Shown here piece after piece: positions 6,159 to 13,146 of a DNA stretch of 14,301 nucleotides (the first letter of the stretch is position 1; each line of letters starts with the position of its first letter). The position numbers were made by a program, and so were the translations under genes. Source of the DNA: CAZYTO01 sp964650405. Its GTDB lineage: Bacteria; Acidobacteriota; Thermoanaerobaculia; Gp7-AA8. The notes under the pieces are model-generated. The model saw only the letters and a list, made by a program, of their open reading frames with translations, did no database searches and was not told where the DNA came from. The stretch lies in assembly GCA_964650405.1 (NCBI GenBank), contig CAZYTO010000148.1, positions 1-14,301 of the forward strand, read 5' to 3'.

Positions 6159-7115
6159 TCATGCTTGCGCAGTCGCCGGCCGCGGTTCGCGGGCGGCGCG
6201 CATGGCCATCATGGCCGCTCCTTGTACGGGCGTCTTCGCCGGCGGAGCGATGGTGGCCTTCGGCGCGGCAGCGAGGATGACATCTCGCATCGGATCGAGC
6301 AGCAGGGCGCCGGCGTTGAAGGCGCCGCCCGTGTAGGAGACGGGAAAGGCCGTGGCCAGCATGCCCAGGCGTTTCGCCACGGCCACCACGCAGGCGCCGA
6401 GCTCGCGGCCGCCGTCGTCGAGGATCTCGCGCGCCACGGCGTCGCCTCCTTCCGCCGCTTCGATGGCCAGCTTGCCGAAGCGGGCGATGTCGTCGGTGTG
6501 CGTCGCGGGCGCGTAGACGAAGCGGGGGATGTCTTCCGGCTTCAGGTTCCACCCGTCGCGCAACATCTCCGTCATGCGCGTCTGGGGGCCGCGGCCGTCG
6601 TAGGCGCGGACGATGGCACCGAGCGCGGCCCGGGCGATGCCGAAGCCGCTCCCTTCGTCACCGACGATGGGGCCCCAGCCGCCGGCGCGCCTCTCCTCCC
6701 CTGCCTCGTTGCGCCCGAACGCCACCGAGCCTGTGCCGGCGATGACCACCACGCCACCGCCGTAGCCGATGGCGCCGGTCAGGGCGATGCGCGCGTCGTT
6801 GTCCACCGTGAAATTGCCGCGCGGGAAGAAGATCGACAGCGAGTCGATCACCTCCTGCCGGTGCGCGGGGTGATCGGCGCCGGCGATGCCGCAATACGCC
6901 CAGACGATCTCGCGGCTGGTCACATCGGCAGCCACCAGCGCCTTGTTCACGGCACGCTCGATGTTGCGCGCGGCCGTCTCGATTCCGACACGGAGGTGAT
7001 TGGAGGGGCCGGCCAGCCCATCGCCGAGCGATTCGCCGGTCTCGTCCGTGACCAGGGCCACCGTCTTCGACGCGCCGCCGTCCACACCGAGAAAATAGGT
7101 AGGTTCGTCACTCAT
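6159..7115 (-). CDS. BadF/BadG-family ATPase, probable N-acetylglucosamine kinase
   Basis: A 318-residue member of the ASKHA sugar-kinase/actin fold, BadF/BadG/BcrA/BcrD ATPase family. Visible motifs are the phosphate-1 loop GVDGGASKT (10-18), the GIAGADH segment (76-82), catalytic VDNDA (104-108), the phosphate-2 loop GTGS (127-130) and GGWGPIVGDEGSG (145-157). Stand-alone proteins of this length act on amino sugars, with N-acetylglucosamine to its 6-phosphate as the usual assignment, giving a role in cell-wall amino-sugar recycling. Benzoyl-CoA reductase activators of the same family are partnered with reductase subunits, absent here. The start at 7113-7115 directly precedes the conserved N-terminus. 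There is no good Shine-Dalgarno; a TAAAGT box 8 nt upstream suggests a leaderless transcript. Divergent from the LOG gene. Confidence 0.88.
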   Translation of the reverse strand: MSDEPTYFLGVDGGASKTVALVTDETGESLGDGLAGPSNHLRVGIETAARNIERAVNKALVAADVTSREIVWAYCGIAGADHPAHRQEVIDSLSIFFPRGNFTVDNDARIALTGAIGYGGGVVVIAGTGSVAFGRNEAGEERRAGGWGPIVGDEGSGFGIARAALGAIVRAYDGRGPQTRMTEMLRDGWNLKPEDIPRFVYAPATHTDDIARFGKLAIEAAEGGDAVAREILDDGGRELGACVVAVAKRLGMLATAFPVSYTGGAFNAGALLLDPMRDVILAAAPKATIAPPAKTPVQGAAMMAMRAAREPRPATAQA

Positions 7116-7123
7116 TTCGACCC

Positions 7124-7129
7124 ACTTTA
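7124..7129 (-). promoter_or_regulatory. Candidate -10 box of the BadF-type kinase gene
   Basis: TAAAGT on the minus strand ends 8 nt before the ATG, so transcription would start at or within a base or two of the start codon. No clear -35 is seen. The same hexamer lies 9 nt before the start of the hexapeptide-protein gene. Confidence 0.45.
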
Positions 7130-7163
7130 CAGGCGATGGGGTCTCAGGGCACACACCCAGCCA

Positions 7164-7192
7164 CTGACAAGGGGGAAGCGACAACGGATAAT
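7164..7192 (+). promoter_or_regulatory. sigma70-type promoter of the LOG gene
   Basis: CTGACA (7164-7169, 5 of 6 to consensus), a 17-bp spacer, then GATAAT (7187-7192, 5 of 6). The -10 box ends 9 nt before the ATG at 7202, so the predicted transcript starts within about 3 nt of the start codon and would be leaderless. That fits the absence of a Shine-Dalgarno sequence. Confidence 0.68.
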
Positions 7193-7201
7193 CGCCGTCG
7201 C

Positions 7202-7987
7202 ATGGACATCGACAAATCCCCGAACACGGGCGAGATCCACATTCCGCCCAAACCGCGCAGCGCACTCGAAGACCGCAAGCTCCTCGACCGTCCCAAGCGC
7301 AAGGAGATGCTGCAGAGCGACTCCTGGCGGGTGCTGCGCATCACCAGCGAGTTCGTCGAAGGCTTCGACCAGCTCGCCGACGTCTACCCGGCCGTGTCGA
7401 TCTTCGGCTCGGCCCGCACCCGCGAAGAGAACCCCTACTACCAGGAGGCGGTGCGCACCGCCGAGCTCCTCGGCAAGGCCGGCTTCGCCGTCATTACCGG
7501 CGGCGGCCCCGGCATCATGGAGGCGGCCAACCGCGGCGCGCGCAAGGCCGGCGCCCTCTCCATCGGCTGCAACATCGAGCTGCCCTTTGAGCAGAAGATC
7601 AACGAGTACGTCGACCGGGCCATGGACTTCCGCTACTTCTTCGTCCGCAAGACGATGTTCATCAAGTACTCGGAGTCCTTCATCACCTTTCCCGGAGGCT
7701 TCGGCACCCTCGATGAGCTGATGGGCGCTCTCACCCTCATCCAGACCAAGAAGATCACCAACTTCCCCGTCATCCTCTTCGGGAGCAAATACTGGGGCGG
7801 CCTCCTGGACTGGCTGGGTGACACCGTGCTCAAGGCAGGCAACATCACCCGCGAGGACATCGACGCCATCCACTGCGTCGATGAACCGGAGAAAGTCCGC
7901 GACATCGTGGTGGAGTTCCACGACCGCGCCCTCGTCACGAATGCCGACGAGGCGGAGGCGGTGTACGGGATCGGGCAGAAGGACTGA
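7202..7987 (+). CDS. LOG-family (TIGR00730) Rossmann-fold protein
   Basis: A 261-residue LOG-family protein. It has the nucleotide-binding GGGPGIMEAANRGA segment (starting G100) and the diagnostic PGGxGTxxE motif as PGGFGTLDE (164-172). Characterised LOG enzymes remove ribose 5-phosphate from cytokinin nucleotides or other nucleoside monophosphates; the old label lysine decarboxylase is a misannotation. The physiological substrate in a bacterium of this type is unknown. It is longer than the roughly 190-200 residue core because of a hydrophilic N-terminal extension of about 60 residues, also seen in a larger bacterial subgroup. The ATG is chosen from the promoter, which leaves no room for the in-frame ATG at 7136. 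The FkbM gene follows after 62 bp on the same strand. Confidence 0.92.
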   Translation: MDIDKSPNTGEIHIPPKPRSALEDRKLLDRPKRKEMLQSDSWRVLRITSEFVEGFDQLADVYPAVSIFGSARTREENPYYQEAVRTAELLGKAGFAVITGGGPGIMEAANRGARKAGALSIGCNIELPFEQKINEYVDRAMDFRYFFVRKTMFIKYSESFITFPGGFGTLDELMGALTLIQTKKITNFPVILFGSKYWGGLLDWLGDTVLKAGNITREDIDAIHCVDEPEKVRDIVVEFHDRALVTNADEAEAVYGIGQKD

Positions 7988-8049
7988 CCAGTCCCATGAA
8001 ACGGGCCGTGAGAAAACGCTGCTGCACCCTTGCCTGATCGAGTGAAGCG

Positions 8050-8946
8050 ATGCCCCTACTGCCGCGATGGTTGCCGCGATGGTTGAAGCCTCTGGCCAAG
8101 CGTTCCAGGACTCTGGTTCGTCTGAACCAGGAGCTTCGCGTGTTCAAGGACTGGTGGGGAACGCGCGTTTGGACCAGGACGACGGAAGTTACGACTCCTC
8201 TGGGCTTCAAGTTCACCTCAGGCTTTCATCCGGCGTACCGGCTGATGCGGGCGGGGACGTTCGAGGTCGAGGAGACGTCCCTCATCTCCCGGCTGCTGCC
8301 GCGGGTCGACGTATTTGTCGACGTCGGTGCCAACCTCGGTTACTACACATGCCTGGCTCTGCAGGCTGGAAAGCCGGTGATCGCCTTTGAGCCGCAGCAG
8401 CAGAACCTGCGCTGTCTGTTTCAGACCCTGACCGCGAACGGCTGGCAGAACCGCGCCGAGGTATTTCCGATCGCGTTGAGCGACGCGGTCGGATTGAGCA
8501 CCTTGTACGGAGCGACCGGCCCCTCGGCCTCTCTGCTGAGAGACTGGGCCGGCTACTCCCCACGCTTCCGCCAGGTTGTTCCGGTGTCGACCCTGGACAC
8601 GATCCTGACGGGCCGGTTCTCCGGCAAACGATTGTTCGTCAAGATCGACGTCGAAGGAGCGGAATACCAGGTGCTCAAGGGGGCGTCCGCGGTCCTTACC
8701 CGCGAGCCAAAGCCGGTCTGGTTGCTCGAGATCTGTCTCCAGGATTTCCACCCCGCAGGGAGAAACCCCGACTTCCAGTCGATCTTCGACCTGTTCTGGG
8801 AAAACGGCTATTCGGCGTTCACCGCAACCGATCATCCGAGAGTCGTGACGCGCCGCGAGGTTGCGGACTGGGTCGGAAAAGGCACTGCCGGTTCCGATTC
8901 CTGGAACTACCTCTTCGTCGAGCCGGAGGATGTGCTGCGCGAGTAA
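8050..8946 (+). CDS. FkbM-family SAM-dependent methyltransferase
   Basis: A 298-residue methyltransferase. The SAM-binding motif I is FVDVGANLGYYT (89-100), the acidic loop is AFEPQQQN, and the FkbM hallmark is KIDVEGAEYQVLKGA (198-212). FkbM enzymes O-methylate sugars, polyketides or lipids, often in glycan modification; with no glycosyltransferases nearby the substrate cannot be named. Codon choice looks more mixed and less GC-rich at third positions than in the LOG or aspS genes, hinting at separate acquisition. A 12-bp tandem duplication (CCGCGATGGTTG twice, near 8060-8085) encodes PRWLPRWL at the N-terminus. Ribosome site is weak (GTGAAG close to the ATG). It is convergent with aspS, 57 bp between stops. 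Confidence 0.9.
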   Translation: MPLLPRWLPRWLKPLAKRSRTLVRLNQELRVFKDWWGTRVWTRTTEVTTPLGFKFTSGFHPAYRLMRAGTFEVEETSLISRLLPRVDVFVDVGANLGYYTCLALQAGKPVIAFEPQQQNLRCLFQTLTANGWQNRAEVFPIALSDAVGLSTLYGATGPSASLLRDWAGYSPRFRQVVPVSTLDTILTGRFSGKRLFVKIDVEGAEYQVLKGASAVLTREPKPVWLLEICLQDFHPAGRNPDFQSIFDLFWENGYSAFTATDHPRVVTRREVADWVGKGTAGSDSWNYLFVEPEDVLRE

Positions 8947-9003
8947 GGCCCGTCCGGCCGTTTGCGGTGGCTCTCGCTTCCGTCCCGGCCATGATTCGAG
9001 CCG

Positions 9004-10743
9004 TCATCGCAGTCTCACGCCCAGCTCCGCCAACTGCTTGTCGTCCACCGGCGACGGCGCGTCGCACATCAGGTCCTGGGCGCGCGCGGTCTTCGGGAAG
9101 GCGATGACGTCGCGGAGCGACTCGGCGCGGGCCATCATCATGGCCAGGCGGTCCAGGCCGAAGGCGATGCCGCCGTGCGGCGGCGCGCCGTAACGGAAGG
9201 CGTCGAGGAGGAAGCCGAAGCGCTGCTGGGCGTCGTCATCGGCGATGCCGAGGGCGCGGAACATGCGCGACTGCACTTCGGGGCGGTTGATGCGAATCGA
9301 GCCGCCGCCCAGCTCCAGGCCGTTGAGCACGCAGTCGTAGGCGCGCGCCAGCACGGCTCCGGGGTCGCTGTCGAGCAGCTCCATCTGCTCCATCCTCGGC
9401 GAGGTGAACGGATGGTGCCGCGCGAAGAAGCGCTGCGATTCCTCGTCCCACTCCAGGAGCGGGAAGTCGGTGACCCAGAGAAAGTGCCACGTCTCGGCCG
9501 GGATCATGTTCTCGTCGCGGGCCACCTTCAGCCGCAGCGTACCCAGCGAGTCCCACACCTTCTGCACCGGCCCGGCCACGATGAGGGCCAGGTCGTTCTC
9601 GCCCGCGCCGAGGGCGTTCTTCAGCGCGCCGAACCCGGCCTCGTCCAGGAACTTCTTGATCGAGGAGTTGCGCTGCGCGTCGAACTTGATCCAGATCAGC
9701 CCGGCCGCTCCCGCCTTCTTGGCCTCCTCGGTGAGGTCGTCCAATTTCTTGCGTGAGAACGACGCGCCGCCTGGCACGACGATGCCGCGGACCGTCTTCG
9801 CTTCCTTGAACGCCGGGAACTCGATCGTCTTCGCCGCATCGGTGACGTCGACCAGCTCCATGCCGAAGCGCGTGTCCGGGCGGTCGATGCCGAAGCGGTC
9901 CATGGCTTCCTGCCACTTCATCCGCGGAAACGGCGGCGTCACGGGGATGTTGGCCACGGGGAAGATCTCCGTGAAGAGTCCTTCGATCAAAGCGTAGATG
10001 AACTCCTCGTCGATGAACGAGGCTTCGACGTCGAGCTGGGTGAACTCCGGCTGGCGGTCGCGGCGGAGGTCTTCATCGCGGAAGCAGCGCGCGATCTGGT
10101 AGTAGCGGTCCATGCCGCTCACCATGAGCAGTTGTTTGAAGATCTGCGGCGATTGCGGCAACGCGTAGAACTGGCCGTTGTGCACGCGGCTGGGCACGAG
10201 GTAGTCGCGCGCCCCTTCGGGCGTCGACTTCGTCAGCACCGGCGTCTCGATCTCCAGGAAGCCCTGGCGGTGCATGTAATCGCGGATGCCGAACGACAGG
10301 CGGTCGCGCAGCATGAGACTGCTGGTCAGCCGCGGCCGTCGCAGGTCGAGATAGCGATGTTTGAGGCGCAGCTCCTCGGCCACGCTCACTTCCTCCTCGA
10401 TGGGGAACGGCGGCGTCTCCGAGCGGTTGTAGATCTCGATGGAGGAGGCCACCAGCTCGACGTCACCGGTTGGCAGCTTCGGGTTGCGCGACTCCGCCGC
10501 CCTCGTGTCGACGATCCCGTCGATGCGAACGACGAACTCCGAGCGCAGCTCCTTCGCCGCCGCGAGCAGCTCGTCCCCGGCCCCGCGCGAGCGGTCGACC
10601 ACCACCTGGCAGATCCCCGTGCGGTCCCGCAGATCGATGAAGACCAGCTCCCCGAAATCGCGCTGCTTGTGAACCCAGCCGCACAGCGTGACCGTGCTGC
10701 CGGCGTTCTCGATGCGGAGTGTTCCTGCGTAAATGCGTTTCAT
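9004..10743 (-). CDS. aspS: Aspartyl-tRNA synthetase, bacterial type
   Basis: A 579-residue class II synthetase that charges tRNA with aspartate. Order of parts: N-terminal OB-fold anticodon-binding domain (about 1-105, with CGWVHKQRDFG and FIDLRDRTGICQVV), catalytic core with GFLEIETPVLTKSTPEGARDY (161-181), motif 2 FRDE (221-224) in YYQIARCFRDEDLRRDRQPEFTQ, the bacterial GAD insertion (about 290-400), HHPFTSP, and motif 3 GLDRLAMMM (529-537). Length matches bacterial AspRS (about 590). Whether it is discriminating or also makes Asp-tRNA(Asn) cannot be told from these motifs. The start is fixed by homology (MKRIYAGTL). There is no Shine-Dalgarno: the long inverted repeat at 10743-10821 reaches the ATG itself. 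Likely cotranscribed with the hexapeptide-protein gene upstream. Confidence 0.97.
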   Translation of the reverse strand: MKRIYAGTLRIENAGSTVTLCGWVHKQRDFGELVFIDLRDRTGICQVVVDRSRGAGDELLAAAKELRSEFVVRIDGIVDTRAAESRNPKLPTGDVELVASSIEIYNRSETPPFPIEEEVSVAEELRLKHRYLDLRRPRLTSSLMLRDRLSFGIRDYMHRQGFLEIETPVLTKSTPEGARDYLVPSRVHNGQFYALPQSPQIFKQLLMVSGMDRYYQIARCFRDEDLRRDRQPEFTQLDVEASFIDEEFIYALIEGLFTEIFPVANIPVTPPFPRMKWQEAMDRFGIDRPDTRFGMELVDVTDAAKTIEFPAFKEAKTVRGIVVPGGASFSRKKLDDLTEEAKKAGAAGLIWIKFDAQRNSSIKKFLDEAGFGALKNALGAGENDLALIVAGPVQKVWDSLGTLRLKVARDENMIPAETWHFLWVTDFPLLEWDEESQRFFARHHPFTSPRMEQMELLDSDPGAVLARAYDCVLNGLELGGGSIRINRPEVQSRMFRALGIADDDAQQRFGFLLDAFRYGAPPHGGIAFGLDRLAMMMARAESLRDVIAFPKTARAQDLMCDAPSPVDDKQLAELGVRLR

Positions 10744-10821
10744 AGTGCCGAGTTCCGAGTGCCGAGTCGTCAGAAGCGCGTCGTGCCCCACTTGGCACTC
10801 GGCACTCAGCACTCGGCACTA
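10743..10821. repeat. GTGCCGA-family inverted repeat fused to aspS start
   Basis: A 25-bp left arm (10743-10767) matches the reverse complement of the right arm (10797-10821) at 23 of 25 positions, with a 29-nt loop; a long transcript hairpin is expected. Both outer ends read TAGTGCCGAG. On the minus strand the first end gives the TAG stop of the hexapeptide-protein gene and the last end runs into the aspS ATG (CACTATG). The element thus fills the whole gap between the two genes. The left arm is identical to 2366-2390. Confidence 0.9.
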
Positions 10822-11328
10822 TCGTAGATACCGATCCTTGTACTCCACGTAGTTCTTCCACGACCGCTCCAGCCGGGCGATCTCGTCGGCGGTCAGGTCG
10901 CGTTTCACCCGCGCCGGCACACCGACCGCGAGCGTCCGCGCCGGGATTTGCATCCCTTCCGTCACCAGCGCGCCGGCACCGACGAGGGCCAGCTCGCCGA
11001 CGACCGCGCCGTCCAGGACGCGCGAGCCCATGCCGATGAGGGCACCCCGCTCGACCGTGCATCCGTGCACGATCGCGCCATGACCCACCGTCACTTCGTC
11101 CGCCAGCGTCGTCGGCCAGGCCTCGGCCGTGACATGCAGGACGCAGTTGTCCTGGATGTTTGTGCGCGCACCGATGCGGATGCGATGCACGTCGCCGCGC
11201 AGTACGGCGCCGAACCAGATCGAGCTGTCGTCGCCGATCTCGACGTCGCCGATGACGGCCGCACTCTCCGCGAGGAAGACACGCGCACCGATCCGCGGCT
11301 CTTTCCCTTCATAAGGCCGGACGATCAT
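10819..11328 (-). CDS. Gamma-carbonic-anhydrase-like hexapeptide-repeat protein
   Basis: A 169-residue left-handed beta-helix trimer protein of the YrdA/PaaY/gamma-carbonic-anhydrase family. Hexapeptide repeats run from about 12 to 140. The family signature is intact: RGDVHRIRIGARTNIQD (44-60) and the three metal-binding histidines H65 (CVLHV), H83 and H88 (GHGAIVHGC). Intact ligands allow carbonic anhydrase activity, but many relatives have none or act on thioesters, so activity is uncertain. A helical C-terminus (LERSWKNYVEYKDRYL) is also family-typical. No Shine-Dalgarno precedes the ATG; an extended -10 box lies 9 nt upstream. It precedes aspS, from which it is separated only by the inverted repeat, and is divergent from the aldo/keto reductase. 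Confidence 0.92.
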   Translation of the reverse strand: MIVRPYEGKEPRIGARVFLAESAAVIGDVEIGDDSSIWFGAVLRGDVHRIRIGARTNIQDNCVLHVTAEAWPTTLADEVTVGHGAIVHGCTVERGALIGMGSRVLDGAVVGELALVGAGALVTEGMQIPARTLAVGVPARVKRDLTADEIARLERSWKNYVEYKDRYLR

Positions 11329-11337
11329 GGGAGCGGG

Positions 11338-11346
11338 ACTTTAGCA
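11338..11346 (-). promoter_or_regulatory. Candidate extended -10 box of the hexapeptide-protein gene
   Basis: TGCTAAAGT on the minus strand combines an extended -10 TGN with TAAAGT and ends 9 nt before the ATG at 11326-11328. This predicts a start site at or next to the start codon, in keeping with the missing Shine-Dalgarno. No good -35 is visible, which extended -10 promoters can tolerate. Confidence 0.5.
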
Positions 11347-11408
11347 GATCTGTGTCAGGCTCCCGCGCAACGGCATCCATACTGCACGTCCCCCACCTCG
11401 GAGGATTC

Positions 11409-12263
11409 ATGACGATCCAGGCCATCCACGCTTCGCAATCCGGCACCTTCCCCCTCGGCGGCGATCTCCCCGTTCATCGCCTCGGTTTCGGCGCCATGCG
11501 CCTCACGGGAAACGGCGTCTGGGGACCTCCGAAGGACCGCGAGGAGTGCTTGGCCGTGCTTCGCCGGGCCGTCGAGCTCGGCGTGAATCTCATCGACACG
11601 GCCGAATCGTACGGGCCCCATGTGAGCGAGGAGCTGATCGCCGAGGCGCTGCATCCGTATCCTGACGGCCTCGTCATCGCCACGAAAGGCGGATTCGACC
11701 GCTCCGGTCCGGGAAGGTGGGAAGTGGACGGCCGGCCGGCGCGGCTGCGGGACGAGTTGAACGGCAGCCTGCGGCGCCTGCGCCTCGAGCGCATCGACCT
11801 CTGGCAGTTGCACCGCATCGATTCCGCCGTGCCGGAAGAGGAGCAGTTCGGCGCGATCCAGCAATTCCAGCGCGAGGGAAAGATCCGTCATGTCGGGCTC
11901 TCCGAGGTGACGGTCGAGCAGATCGAGCGGGCCCGGCGCTACTTCCCCGTCGTCTCTGTGCAGAATCGCTACAACCTCGCCGACCGCGAGTGGGACAACG
12001 TACTCGGCTACTGCACGCGCGAGGGCATCGGCTTCATCCCCTGGTATCCGCTGCAAGTCGGAAAGCTGGCCGCGACCAGCGGCCCGCTGGCGGAGGCGGC
12101 AAGAAAGCACAAGGCCGCACCATCGCAGATCGCCCTGGCCTGGCTGCTCCGCCGCTCCCCGGTCATGCTCCCCATTCCCGGCACATCGAAGGCCGGCCAC
12201 CTCGAAGAGAACATGGCCGCCGTAACGATCAAGCTGACGGACGCGGAATTCAAGGCGATCTGA
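11409..12263 (+). CDS. Aldo/keto reductase
   Basis: A 284-residue NADPH-dependent oxidoreductase with the TIM-barrel aldo/keto reductase fold. The catalytic tetrad is present: D63 and Y68 in NLIDTAESYGP, K93 in IATKGG, H135 in WQLHRID. The C-terminal cofactor segment contains LPIPGTSKAGHLEENMAA, typical of this family. Members reduce aldehydes and ketones; this sequence resembles the general bacterial oxidoreductases rather than a defined substrate class. GGAGG lies 5 nt before the chosen ATG, ruling out the longer frame. It is monocistronic or the first gene of its unit, divergent from the hexapeptide-protein gene across 80 bp. Confidence 0.95.
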   Translation: MTIQAIHASQSGTFPLGGDLPVHRLGFGAMRLTGNGVWGPPKDREECLAVLRRAVELGVNLIDTAESYGPHVSEELIAEALHPYPDGLVIATKGGFDRSGPGRWEVDGRPARLRDELNGSLRRLRLERIDLWQLHRIDSAVPEEEQFGAIQQFQREGKIRHVGLSEVTVEQIERARRYFPVVSVQNRYNLADREWDNVLGYCTREGIGFIPWYPLQVGKLAATSGPLAEAARKHKAAPSQIALAWLLRRSPVMLPIPGTSKAGHLEENMAAVTIKLTDAEFKAI

Positions 12264-12268
12264 GGGCT

Positions 12269-12309
12269 GGCGAGCGGAAAGAAGGCGGGCGGCGGGCGGG
12301 CCGCTCGCC
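12269..12309 (+). terminator. Candidate hairpin after aldo/keto reductase gene
   Basis: GGCGAGCGG (12269-12277) is perfectly complementary to CCGCTCGCC (12301-12309), with a G-rich 23-nt loop, 5 nt after the stop codon. No T tract follows, so it is not a standard intrinsic terminator. The loop's GGGC runs could form other structures. Confidence 0.35.
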
Positions 12310-12401
12310 GCTCGCCCTCCCCCGCTCGCTCCATCGTCCCCGTGGCACACCCCACGCGCGATCCGTGACAAACGTCAGCGGCGCGCCCTTCCCGCAGGAC
12401 C

Positions 12402-12407
12402 TAAGAT
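12402..12407 (+). promoter_or_regulatory. Candidate -10 box of the TMEM175 gene
   Basis: TAAGAT ends 6 nt before the ATG at 12414, the distance typical of TANNNT boxes that drive leaderless transcripts. The gene has no Shine-Dalgarno at a usable distance. No -35 match is clear, so this rests mainly on position. Confidence 0.4.
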
Positions 12408-12413
12408 TCCTGC

Positions 12414-13133
12414 ATGCCGGACCGCGTCGAATTCCGCCACCGTGCGCATGAAGTCTCGCGGCTGGAAGCGTTCAGCGACGTGATCTTCGGCTTCGCCGTC
12501 TCGCTTCTCGTCGTCTCCCTGGAAGTGCCGAAGAGCTACCGCGAGCTGATGGAGATGATGCGCGGCTTCCTTCCCTTTGCCGTCTGCTTCTTCCTCTTCA
12601 TCGACATCTGGTGGGAGCACCACGACTTCTTCCGCCGCTATGCCTTGCAGGACCGCACCGTCAACGTCCTGAACACGATCCTCCTGTTCGTCGTCCTCTT
12701 CTACGTCTACCCGCTGAAGTTCATGTTCAACCTCGCCCTCAGCCCGACCCGGATCGAGGCCGGAAACGCGCGGGTGCTCTTCACCCTCTACGGCACCGGT
12801 TTCGCCGCCATCTTCTGGCTCATCGCGGCCCTGTATGGCCACGCCTGGCAAAAGCGCGACGCTCTGCAGCTCAACGACGTCGAGCGCATCGACACCGTGG
12901 AGAGCATCCTCGACAACCTCTCCACGGGCCTCTTTGGCGTCGTCTCGATGATCCTCGCCAACACCGGCCTGGTGCGCTTCGCGGGCGCGGTCTACTTCCT
13001 CATCTGCATCCCGAAGACGATCGTGCCCTGGGTCATGGGAACGAAACGGCAGAAGGCGGAAGAACGAATGCTCCTCTCCGTTCCACCAGTGCTGAGTGGG
13101 CATGAGGCAACAACGCCCGTCGCCTTGCCCTGA
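12414..13133 (+). CDS. TMEM175-family (DUF1211) potassium channel
   Basis: A 239-residue inner-membrane protein with about six transmembrane helices and the family hallmark RxxxFSD as RLEAFSD (16-22) at the start of TM1, followed by the hydrophobic VIFGFAVSLLVVSLEVP that lines the pore in this family. Prokaryotic TMEM175 proteins assemble as tetramers and conduct potassium with low selectivity. TM2 is about 48-64 and TM3 about 81-103; later helices include about 121-140 and the pair near 170-211. The basic C-terminal tail (KRQKAEE) is cytoplasmic. No Shine-Dalgarno is seen. After the TGA at 13131-13133 the same frame stays open for 185 codons through the 21-bp array, which may be chance or a readthrough extension. 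Confidence 0.9.
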   Translation: MPDRVEFRHRAHEVSRLEAFSDVIFGFAVSLLVVSLEVPKSYRELMEMMRGFLPFAVCFFLFIDIWWEHHDFFRRYALQDRTVNVLNTILLFVVLFYVYPLKFMFNLALSPTRIEAGNARVLFTLYGTGFAAIFWLIAALYGHAWQKRDALQLNDVERIDTVESILDNLSTGLFGVVSMILANTGLVRFAGAVYFLICIPKTIVPWVMGTKRQKAEERMLLSVPPVLSGHEATTPVALP

Positions 13134-13146
13134 ACCGCTGAATCTC

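Noticed and set aside
7202..7987. Lysine decarboxylase annotation
   Set aside because: The PGGxGTxxE motif marks the LOG family; there is no PLP-dependent decarboxylase domain.
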